This document shows, piece by piece, positions 1 to 8,754 of a DNA stretch of 64,000 nt; the first letter of the stretch is position 1, and each line of letters starts with the position of its first letter. The translations under genes were made by a program, and so were the position numbers. The DNA is from Prorocentrum cordatum (lineage: Eukaryota; Sar; Dinophyceae; Prorocentrales; Prorocentraceae). The notes beneath the pieces are model-generated. The model searched no databases, was not told where the DNA came from, and saw nothing but the letters and a program-made list of their open reading frames with translations. The stretch spans positions 326,857 through 390,856 of the forward strand of contig CAUYUJ010014193.1 in the NCBI GenBank assembly GCA_963575745.1, given 5' to 3'.

Positions 1-1040
1 GTCCTCCTGGGCTACTCTGGATTGCGTCCACGTGGGTATTCGTCCGTCGGGTCTGCATGCCCATATGGGCCCCCACGGGCTGGGGAGTCGGTGGTATGAT
101 ATCGTGCTGGAGGGAGGGGGGAAGTTTGCCATCCACAGCCTCTCCCTTGGGCTGGCCACGTGATCCCCGGCATTCATTTTGACCGCCCATTCTGGGCTCA
201 GCTCACCCATGGCAGTCCTCATAGCACCCCGGTGTACAAGCTGCATGGAGGCAACGTTTTCCACCACGACTAGTATGGTAACGTCTGGTCTCCTTTTGTT
301 CGCGAGGTACCATGCTGTTGGGATGGCGAAGAAGCGGTAGGACTGTGCTCCTGTCAATCCATCCCTGCCAGCATGGGTGCCAGCTGCCGACAGGTTGTTG
401 CACGGGGGTCCTGTTACTATTAGGAGAGTGCTTCCTTGCTCGAGCGAGTCCAGGTGCTTCTCCCAAGGGGACCTGTTGTCGCGTGGGTCTTTGGTCCCAG
501 ACGTCCTCAGCTATTTGTCTGTGCTGGGGGCCTCCGTCTTGGGGGTCTGGAGCATTAGCCCATCTGCGCGCCACCGCCTCTGCTGCCGTCCTGTTGTGTT
601 CCACGAACACGGATGTTCGGAATTTGTTAACTGCGTCTAGTTTCCGTGCCTACCGCGAGTCTGGCGATACCCCAGCCGTCGAATAGCGACACCAGGTGTA
701 GGGGGGAGCTTTCGCCCGCGTGGGAGGGCTGCTCTGCACGTCCGTCCCCGCCTGCCCTCTGTTCCTGCTGTGTGAAGTCCCGTTCCGTCACTTCCTGGAC
801 GTGTAGCCTGCCCGTGATGTCGTCGGCTGCTTGATCAGGTCCTAAGCGGATGGTGCCTTGTTCATGCAGGGACTGAAGTGCCTCTCGGATGGTACTGTTG
901 TCCAGTCCGGCTACCTGATAGGCGGCAAGGACCTGATTGGGGGGGGCTATTGGGGCGAGCCCAGTTTCGCTGTCCCTGTGCTGCGACCATACCTGTTGGA
1001 GAACATCAATCAATCGGTTGGGGGGCTGCAGTAGGTTCAC
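1..1040 (-). pseudogene. DNMT3-type cytosine-5 DNA methyltransferase, partial, frameshifted
   Basis: The minus strand encodes the catalytic motifs of a C5 cytosine methyltransferase in the correct order. Motif I reads HLVSLFDGWGIARL (FDG codons at 675-683). Motif IV reads GPPCNNLS (catalytic PPC at 400-408). Motif VI reads VVVENVASM (ENV at 253-261). After ENV comes a stretch ending in SPRERLWMANFP, which parallels the DNMT3 segment with RARYFWGNLPG. The PPCN-LS and ENV-AM contexts favour DNMT3 over DNMT1. Such enzymes methylate cytosine in DNA from S-adenosylmethionine. The reading frame changes twice, near 630-640 and near 480-490, and the C-terminus runs off the window. Retrotransposon-borne DNMTs are known in dinoflagellates, but no reverse transcriptase is visible next to this one, so host gene, transposon cargo and pseudogene remain open. 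The upstream part (700-1040) is not recognised. Confidence 0.8.
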
Positions 1041-1095
1041 TGGGGATGTGGGGGCCGATTCTCGGTCTTACCCTTCTTGTTCTTTCTCCTCCTCC

Positions 1096-1625
1096 TTACT
1101 GGTCTGCTAAGGCGCGCGTGCGGCCCCTTCCAGGTCGCGTCTGTGTTGGCGCTCTCGGTCGAGATACCCACATTGTCATCAGGGTCCGTGGGTTGTTATC
1201 CGCCGTCCTTGGCGCTCTCGTCCTTGCCCTGCGTCTTAGCCTGGTTTCCCGGTGGCCTGTTTGTTGGGTCCGTCTGCTTCGACTCCTGCTTTGCGGTCTT
1301 ACAGGGCCCCTCCGCGCCCTGCTTCTGCCCTGTCTTCCTGTCTGGTCTGTTGGCTGTTGTTGTGGCGTGGCTCCCACGGCCGCGCTGGCTCCTGCCTGCT
1401 GTCCATGGGTGTCCAGCCTCCTCTGTTGGGAAATTGGGGGGGGTACCGCCCCAGCTTCCTGCGAGGGCCGCTCGGCGGGACTCCCCAGAGACGGTTCTCC
1501 CCTGAGGTTGGGCCAGGTGGGGTCGACTGTCCTCAGCCTACTGGGGCTGGGGCCGGGACTGCTGCCTGCGGCCACGGAGAGCATTTCTTCGAGAACCACT
1601 TCGGTTAGGGGGGAGAAGGGGCTCG
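1096..1625 (-). CDS. Pro/Arg/Gln-rich low-complexity ORF upstream of the methyltransferase
   Basis: An open frame of about 170 codons on the same strand and 5' of the methyltransferase fragment. It is rich in Pro, Arg, Gln, Ser and Thr, with no recognisable domain. It ends at a TAA near 1096, and the next frame begins after a stop near 1060, so the two are not continuous here. It could be the disordered N-terminal linker of the same frameshifted protein, or chance. It opens without a convincing ATG. Confidence 0.25.
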
Positions 1626-2074
1626 CAGGCCCGCCTGCGTCGGGGCTTCTGCCTGTTGCGTCTTGTAGGTGCGCGCATGCGTCATCCGCCGTTAGGGCTG
1701 CGTTCCGATGGGGATACGCGAAACGTCAAGAATTCACAAACTATTAACCAGGACAAATTCGCACGGAGTGTCCCAAAGCGCCCCGCAGCGTCCCGGATCG
1801 GCGGCACAGATCGGGGGCCTCTACGACATGACAAGGCCCTATGTGCGAGAAAGGCCGCCACGGGTTACAACGAGTGGCCAACGGCTCTGCGTTCCCTCGA
1901 ATTCGCTGGATCCCTTATGGTCACGAACCGCCTGTGGCTTGCTAGGAGGAAGTCGAAGCACGTATACCATGTTTCACATGCCAAGCGCGTTTGATTCCAG
2001 CTCTCTCAGACCGCGCGCGGTGCTCTATACGCAGGTAATTGTTCCTGGGGGCCGAATGACTGGTATGATGCTGA
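1626..2074. other. No gene recognised
   Basis: Mixed sequence without a recognisable coding segment or clear repeat. Short open frames exist on the plus strand but match nothing known. Confidence 0.5.
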
Positions 2075-2136
2075 GAGAAGAGGGGGGGGGGAGGAGGAGG
2101 AGGAGGAGGACGTATCTCTTTTTGGGACGTATCTTG

Positions 2137-2170
2137 AGGTGGGGGGGGCGCCCGTGGCGCCCCCCCACCT
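2137..2170. repeat. Near-perfect GC hairpin
   Basis: Left arm AGGT-G8-CGCC (2137-2152), loop CGT (2153-2155), right arm GGCG-C7-ACCT (2156-2170). The arms differ by one G. It lies 30 bp past a (GAG)n run (2084-2110). The fold is very stable, but its function is unknown. Confidence 0.75.
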
Positions 2171-2690
2171 TAGCGTGAACACGTCGGGCACAGAGGGGGC
2201 TACTCGCCACGTGACTCGCTGCCCCGACGACGGCCCCCCGCAGCCATGGTCCACCCGCATTCTGGCGGGGGCTGCGCTGGCGTGGTTCACCTGCCTACGG
2301 TTTCAGCCGTATGCTCAAAGAGCGGCAAGGCCAGCTTGGGGTAGCAGCCCACGGGCACGTGCATACGGGATCCGCGCTGGCTACGGGCGAGATTAACTGA
2401 TCTCGAAACCCGAGGATCCCCGTCTGGGAGTGGGCGCAAGCCCCACGGGGTTCACGTGCCACACGGCACCACCTCTCCCAGAAATGCACGATCGTGGCTG
2501 CAGCTGACGCCACGGCAGTGGGCCAAAGTTCAGACCACACTGCTTCGGGTTCAGGGGAGCCAAACTCATCCCTGCCCGCGCAAAGTGACGGCGGCCTTCC
2601 CGCTCCCGCATGTCCACTGCAACTGGCCCTGTCAGTATGCCCCAGGGCGAGTGTGGCGCTGACACCATGAGACCAGGTGCCAGGCCCCCG
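2171..2690. other. No gene recognised
   Basis: Intergenic sequence with short open frames only. Nothing matches a known family. Confidence 0.45.
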
Positions 2691-2697
2691 CCTGGGG

Positions 2698-2734
2698 CAG
2701 GAGGAGGAGGAGGAGGAGGAGGAGGAGGAGGAGG

Positions 2735-2766
<32 letters not shown>
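2698..2766. repeat. Compound (GAG)n(CAG)n microsatellite
   Basis: About 13 GAG units run directly into about 10 AGC units. Any frame crossing it encodes poly-Glu/poly-Gln (plus) or poly-Leu/poly-Pro/poly-Ala (minus); these are not evidence of a gene. Confidence 0.95.
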
Positions 2767-4400
2767 CATCAGGCGGAGAAGGTTTGTGAGGGGGCATGGA
2801 GATGGAAATGCGGAGATCTGCAGAGAAGGGAGGAGGGACGACGAGTGAGGAAAGAACGCAGGGGGGTATGAAATGAAACGGATTCCAAAATGGGCACGAG
2901 GGGTCTGAAGCAACCCGCAAGTTATTGGGATAAGGTCCAGATGGCATTCCCCGTAGGAAGTCCGTAGTTTGTGCGTTCAGATAACCAATGAACAAGCATG
3001 TGGACTGCAAGGGCGCCCACAGACATGGTCGGGCTGATCAAGCCACGCAGCTATCCGATCTTTCATGCTAAAGCCACTCGCAGGAGATACTGCAGAGAAT
3101 GGTGGATGACCATGAGATGCTCGATCAGGTCCCCAGACACTCTATCCCCGAAAGGGCTGAGGCAAAGGTTTGAGGCATCGCTGGGTTCATGTGAAGCTGC
3201 ACCTCGAGGAAACATTATAGATACCAAATGCGGAAAAGGATGACGGACGCTCTGTGAAATTTAGCAGGACAGCTGGAAATCTCAGAACCCCGCCAAGCTG
3301 ACCAATTCCAGTGAGCCAACTTCGTTGAGCCGTCTCCAGATATCATTCGCAAATTGTATTGGAAATGGCTTACGACATGAATTCCTGAAGCAGACGGTGC
3401 ATCGGTAATTGAGGACCACTCTACCAACTGACGAGTTGCATCTACCAGCCCAGGGGTTCAGAGATCGGGGGGCTATGGCGTCATCCAGTTTAAAGTTCGG
3501 AGCAGCCTGAATTTGGATTGCCAGGACGATCTGAAACATTTAATTTGCAATACCATCCCTACCAGCTCCACCAGATAGAGCCGGCTTGCCCGTTCTGCGG
3601 CCTGTGCGACTGAATCCACCACCTGCTGTGTTTCTGTCCGCACGGCGACTCGGCGAGAGAGCGAACGTAGAGCAGGTGAATGATCGCCGGTGCCGCTCGC
3701 AAATTCGACGGTGAGGACCCCTTCTACACTCGCCTCTGGATCCCTGTCCCCGAGGTCAAAACGCTCCCGCCTGAGACGAGATTAGTGAGTTCGACGTCAC
3801 GTGCCCCTCAACGCTTTACATCGATGGTAGTTGTATCGAACTCACCCCGTCCTTGTATACTGTATACTGCCACGTAGGGGATGGACGGTGGTGGACATTA
3901 CGGACGGGCGTGGTGTGAAGTGTCTTCTGGGGGGTCACTTCCTCCCAATTATCCCCAAGCTGCACGAGCCGAACATCACGGCCTCCTCTAGAGCTTTAGG
4001 CATCTGCGGCAGCGTCTCAAAAAAATGCGAAGGTGCAGATATTCATGCAGATATTCGTGCAGAAGTCTGGGCACTACCGACAGGCTCGTAGATTAGATGA
4101 GCCGCTCTCCCTTCACAAAGCTGCAGCTCACCGGTCGCCTCCGCGACGGGGGCAGGAGATGGGCTGAGCAGTTGACTTTTTCTGGGAAGCGCGTGGGCAG
4201 ACACGATGCGCCGAGAAGCCGCACGCGAGCACGCGTGCCCCCGCGGATGCGGAGACGGCCACAGAGCCTCTGGACTGACGGTGGGCTGCTGCTTCCATCA
4301 AGCAGGCGTTGTCTGAGGGCTTCGCACTTGTTCCCCAAGCAGTGCTTGCACTTCGAGGCTCTCAATTGCTTCACTCGGTGGTTGGCCAAGTAGAGGAGGC
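2767..4400. other. No gene recognised
   Basis: About 1.6 kb with only short, unrelated open frames. No repeat structure or domain was seen. Confidence 0.45.
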
Positions 4401-4404
4401 TTTT

Positions 4405-4505
4405 GGTGGCCGTCCCATGGCCGCCTGTGACCGCCCCGTGGCCGCCAGTGGCGTCCCGAGGCCGCCCCGTGGCCGCCTCGTGGCCGCCTCGTGGCCGCCT
4501 CGTGC
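4405..4505. repeat. GGCCGCCTCGT short tandem repeat
   Basis: Imperfect 11- to 12-bp units of the form GTGGCCGCCTC, most regular at 4460-4503. The array directly abuts the CACCACATAGC array that follows. Confidence 0.8.
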
Positions 4506-4690
4506 ACCACACAGCCTGCACCACATAGCTTACACAATAGAGCTTCCACCACAAAGCTTGCGCCACATAGCTCGCGCCACACAATTTGCACCACACAGCT
4601 TGCACCACGTCGATTTCACCGCATGGTTTGCACTACATAGTTTGCACCACAAGAAGCTAAAGCTTACGCAACATAGCTTGCACCAGTAGC
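4504..4690. repeat. Degenerate CACCACATAGCTTG tandem array, block 1
   Basis: Units of about 15 bp with the core TTGCACCACATAGC, heavily diverged, about a dozen copies. On the minus strand it reads as repeats of the WCKLCGA type, so open frames here are translation products of the repeat. Confidence 0.85.
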
Positions 4691-4704
4691 TGGCAGGGCA
4701 CAGC

Positions 4705-5300
4705 TTACCTATACGACGACCCTTCGGGTAATGAGGAAGTTGGGGGGTGGGGGGGAAAGAACAAACTGCTGGCAAAAGAAAGGGGTGTCATGATGACGAT
4801 GCTGGTGACGCGCCTTCGAGTTGGAGACGACGCGTGATGACGACGTTGAGCTGCGATGCAATGTCACTAACGTCTTCGCTTACTCCCACAAACATTTGTC
4901 ACGATCAAACTCATTGTCGATCTCACATGTGATCTCCCTATGCATCTTAATTTTCTGGCGACCTCGTTATCGATCTCACCATCGACCTCACTATCGATAC
5001 CAAGCGGGAAACACCCGGCCACCGCCCGCCCACCGCCGAGGGAACCCCGACGGGACACCAACGGAACACCAACGGGACACCACAGGACACCACGGCGGGA
5101 CACCCCTGGCCACCCAGCGCCCACCTGGGGCGGAGGGGCAGTCCACTGCATCCGAATCGCCGTAGAGACGGCGGGGTCATTCGTCGCGCGCGCACACGCA
5201 AATTCGCCTCGCCCGCACGCGCGACACGGACACGAAACCGAAACCGATTTCCCGGTGGGGGGCTCTCTGTCCCACTGCGAGGTTGGGGGGCTCGCCCCAA
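4705..5300. repeat. Composite dispersed repeat, copy 1
   Basis: In order: TTACCTATACGACGACCC with a purine tail (4705-4755), TCGATCTCAC-type 11-mers (4914-5000), ACGGGACACC-type 11-mers (5040-5115), then a GAAACCGAAACCGATTTCCC block (5235-5255). The same modules recur in the same order at 29325-30335, and partly at 46640-46790. Confidence 0.7.
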
Positions 5301-5302
5301 CC

Positions 5303-5515
5303 TCCGACACCACATATCTTGCACCACATCGACTGCACCACATAGCTCACACCGCATGGCTTGCACCCTCCAACTTAGGCAGCAGAGCTTGCGCCTCACA
5401 GCTTCCACGCTTGCATCATATAGCCTGCACCACATAATTAGCTTGCACCACAAAATGTGCACCACATAGCTTACACCACCTAGTTTGCGCCACATGGCTT
5501 ACATATCCACATTGC
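5303..5515. repeat. CACCACATAGCTTG tandem array, block 2
   Basis: The same 14-16-bp repeat family as 4504-4690, on the other side of the composite repeat. This suggests the composite repeat inserted into one older array. Confidence 0.85.
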
Positions 5516-5620
5516 AACAACTTCCTGCTTGGGGCCCACGCCAGCTGAGTAACATGTGTGAATGCGACGGCCCGATTCAGAGCCAGAGCCGAGACTGCGG
5601 CTCATGTGAGCGTTTTTTTA

Positions 5621-5760
5621 TTCGGCGTTTCGACATTGGTCGGAGAGGGGGGGAGGGGGGGCGTCTGGCTCCAGACCTCTGCTAGTGCGACCGTTCGCAG
5701 CAGTGGGTCCTATGAATGGAGACTCCACCTGCTCGAAACAGGCGCCAAACATAGCCAAGA
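5621..5760 (+). repeat. Dispersed repeat copy, plus orientation
   Basis: Runs from TTCGGCGTTTCGACATTGG to ACAGGCGCCAAACATAGCC, about 140 bp. The reverse complement of 6953-7104 matches it along its length. Both copies can be read as a peptide with the core RLHxLETGAK, so it may be a fragment of an old coding sequence. Confidence 0.7.
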
Positions 5761-5942
5761 GCTACTCCAGGAAGGGGAGGGGACGGGGGGGTGCGAGGGC
5801 CCACGACGATCGGCAAAACAATGAATAAGGAAACGACGACCATCATCGGTTTCTAAATCGTGTTGTTTGCTTTTCTTTCTCGGGCCCCCTGGCCTTGTCC
5901 CTCGGGTTCCCTGGTCGCGTTCCCTGGGTTCCAAGCCCGTGC

Positions 5943-6370
5943 AACGCTGAGCACTGCCAAGCGCTGCCAGGAAATTTCGTTCACTGCAAAGCAATGCAGA
6001 GCACTGCCAAGCAGTGCAAAGCGATGCCAAGCGATGCTGAGCAATGCCAGGCGAAGATTCCAAGCAATGCCAAGCAATGCCAAGCAATGCAAACCAATGC
6101 AGGGCAACGCCAAGCAATGCCAAATAATGCCAAGCAGCGGTGCCAAGCAATGCGCAGGGCAACGCAAAGCAATGCAGGGCAACGCCAAGCAGTGTCAAAC
6201 AATGCCAAGCGACGATGCTAAGCAATGCCAAGCAATGCCAGCAACGCAAAGGAATGAAGAGCAACGCCAGGAAATGCCAAGCAATGTCTAGCAATGCCAA
6301 TTCCAAGCAATGCCATGTAATGTAAAGCAATGCCAAGCAGGACCACGCAATGCAAAGCCATGCCAAACAA
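5943..6370. repeat. CAATGCCAAG tandem array
   Basis: About 40 degenerate 10-bp units (AGCAATGCCA) over 430 bp. Open on both strands, giving NAKQCQAMP-type peptides on plus and ALLGIAWHC-type peptides on minus. These are repeat translations, not genes. Confidence 0.95.
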
Positions 6371-6950
6371 TTATTTGTATCGCATTTCTTTGCATTGATC
6401 AGAACTGTTTCGAATGACAGTGGGAAAAAAGAACCCTAATCGGGGTCGCGCCAAGTTCATGTTTCAAGGCGGTAATTTCAATCACTGAGCTCTGGCCGTC
6501 TGCACGCGATATGCACAGCATACCGTGCATGAGGACAGAGACTAGCACAAACAACAACGCCCAAGATAGCAAGCAGGCCGACTTCTTTTGGAACAGCCGT
6601 CTCTGGCAACGCGTCCGATGTGCAAAGGTCTTCAGATCAACGCCGAGCCCGCTTACAACATGTTTCCGTGCTCCGTCGTATTTGGGAGCTCTGGTCCGAG
6701 GGGTCGACCTGCCCGAGCCTTGCCACAAACTCTGGACGGTGAGCATAGAGGCCTCAAGAACTTCCCTGCGGCTCCAGATGTGGGTCGTCCTACACGCGTA
6801 CGCATCGCAACTTGCTTGGCCTGTGCAGCCACATAATGGCAAAGGTTCACAAGTTTCACCCAGGCGAGTACCCTGGCCAAGTGATAGTTTTTTGTTCATT
6901 GTTTTGCCAATCGGCGCAGGCCCCCCAACCCCCCTCACCCAACCCATGAA
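6371..6950. other. No gene recognised
   Basis: Unique-looking sequence between the CAATGCCAAG array and the second dispersed repeat copy. Nothing recognised. Confidence 0.5.
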
Positions 6951-6952
6951 GT

Positions 6953-7104
6953 AGATCTTGGCTGTCTTTTGGCGCCTGTTTCGAGCGGGTGGAGCCTCCC
7001 CCCAGAGGCCGCACTGTTGCAAACAGTGGTATTCATCAGAGGTCCGGAGCCAGACCCCCCCCTCTCCACCCCCCCTTCCGCCCAATGCCGAAACGCCGAA
7101 ATTG
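6953..7104 (-). repeat. Dispersed repeat copy, minus orientation
   Basis: Inverted copy of 5621-5760: shares GTTTCGAGC...GGTGGAG, GGTCCGGAGCCAGACC and CCGAAACGCCGAAATT. The purine-rich central tract differs in length between the copies. Confidence 0.7.
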
Positions 7105-7334
7105 ATCGCCAAAGGGCACGCGCCCTTTCTCCCGCTTGCAGGGTCCAGCACGGTGCTGCAGCTTGGCGGCGGGAAACAACAGCGGGCGAGGCACGCCCAG
7201 GACCACGCGAGCGTGTGCGGGGCGGGGGGCAGGCAGGGAAGGTGCTCCCTCTCTCGCTCTCTCGCGCGCGATCTTCAGCGAGCAGGTCCTGCGTGCATCT
7301 CTGCGGAGTTGCCTTTCGGTTGCATCCGGGTGAA

Positions 7335-8035
7335 CGGAGGAAAGGGCGGGGGGGAGAGAGCGAGAGGCGAAGGCATGATGAGGAGAAGCAGGAACGCCCA
7401 GGAGAGAAAAAGCGGGAGGGAGCAGGAGGAGGGAACGGCTGACGAAGAGGAGGAGGAGGACGAGGAGGAGGAGGAACGACACGTGCAAGACTCGCACAAT
7501 GAGGCGGAGAAGCGAGAGAAAATCTTCGGAGTGAGGGAGCGAGGAAGAAAACCAGGGATGGAGGAGGGGGCAGCGAGGACAGAATAGGAGGGAGGTGTGA
7601 AGGACATTGGCACAGGAAGGAGGACGGGGGAAGGGGGCTTGAGAGAGGAGCGTGGTCAGGGGGGAATGCTGATTTTCTCCACACCCCTCCCTGACCTTTC
7701 CTCTTGCCCCCGTCGTCCTCCTCCTCTCCGCCTCCTCCTTGTCCTCCTTCCGCGCGCGTGCCCGTGCAAGCGGGCAGCTGACTGGTCTCCTCAACCTCCT
7801 CCTCCTCCTCCCCCTCCTTCTCCTCCTCCTCCTCCATTTCCTCCTCCTCCCCGTCATCCTCCCCCTTCTCCTCCTCCTGCTCCTCCTCCTGCTCCTCCTT
7901 CACCGCGGCGTTCCTTCCACCTCGCCCTCGCCGGCCTCACCGAAACATTTACCCCATTCTCCCGCCGAGGTGACCGCAATGCTGATGCGCCAACTGTTTT
8001 CCCCCTTCTCATCTCTCGGCGGGGCGCGGCCCTGC
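7335..8035. repeat. GGA-rich then CCT-rich tracts
   Basis: 7335-7590 is purine-rich on plus (GGA/GAA). 7690-7915 is pyrimidine-rich on plus (CTC/CTT). The long open frames on both strands are Glu/Arg- or Pro/Leu/Ser-rich low complexity. Confidence 0.85.
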
Positions 8036-8481
8036 AAGCCTTCCACGGCTTCGGCCTTCTAGGCCACCGAGCCCCCTGAGCCCGCTGAGCCCCCCACCCC
8101 GCCTCCCCTCCTCCCCTCGCGGCCTCCTCGTACGCGGCCGCCCTGCCAACCTCTTCCCCCTGCTCCAGAGCCGCGTCCGCGTCGCCGTCGAGAGCGGAAG
8201 GAGCGGAATCCTGCCCGACAGCGGCGCTCACCCGCCAAGGGCCAGGGAAACGGCGACGGGAGCGCGCATGCGGGGAGTGGCGGCGGGGGGGGGGGGGGGG
8301 GCAGGGAGGGGGGTGTTGCCTGAGGTGTCGCTGGCCCCGTGGTTCCCCGAAACTTCCAATGGGGGCGCCCGCGGCTCCCAGGGTGCACCAGAAGCTCCAA
8401 GGTGGGCTCTCCCGCGAGCAGGGGCCTCCTCCTCCTCCTCCTCCTCCCCCTCTTTTTTTCCCAACCATCCTGTGGTGTTGG
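8036..8481. other. GC-rich sequence with G-run and CTC microsatellite
   Basis: Contains an uninterrupted G run (8285-8302) and a (CTC)n block (8427-8450), followed by TTTTTTTCCCAACCATCC, which is the left remnant of the satellite element interrupted by the Copia insertion. No gene recognised. Confidence 0.6.
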
Positions 8482-8708
8482 TGAGGATGTCTCAATCGAA
8501 AGCCATCCAGGCGGGAGACGGAATGCCCGGCAGGGCTCGCTTGGGCGGTCCGCTCTTTCCGGCAAGGCGAGAGCGGCTCAAGGGCCCTACCTAAACGGCG
8601 GCGGTCAAGAGAAGCGCAAGGCAGCACAAGAAGGCAGGGACAAGGAGAGACGGGGCGAGAAGAGAATGATGGGCAAGACGACTAGAAGAGGGATGAAGTC
8701 GATTCACA
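8482..8708 (-). repeat. 3' LTR of the Copia element
   Basis: 227 bp. Matches 15500-15722 throughout. Differs by a 4-bp insertion near 8588-8592 and scattered substitutions. Confidence 0.95.
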
Positions 8709-8732
8709 ACCTCAACCTCTTTTCTTTAAAAG
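8709..8732 (-). other. Polypurine tract of the Copia element
   Basis: On minus the sequence just before the 3' LTR is AAAGAAAAGAGGTTGAGG, purine-rich as expected for the plus-strand primer of reverse transcription. Confidence 0.55.
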
Positions 8733-8754
8733 ATGCCAAAGGGAGGCTCAGAGG

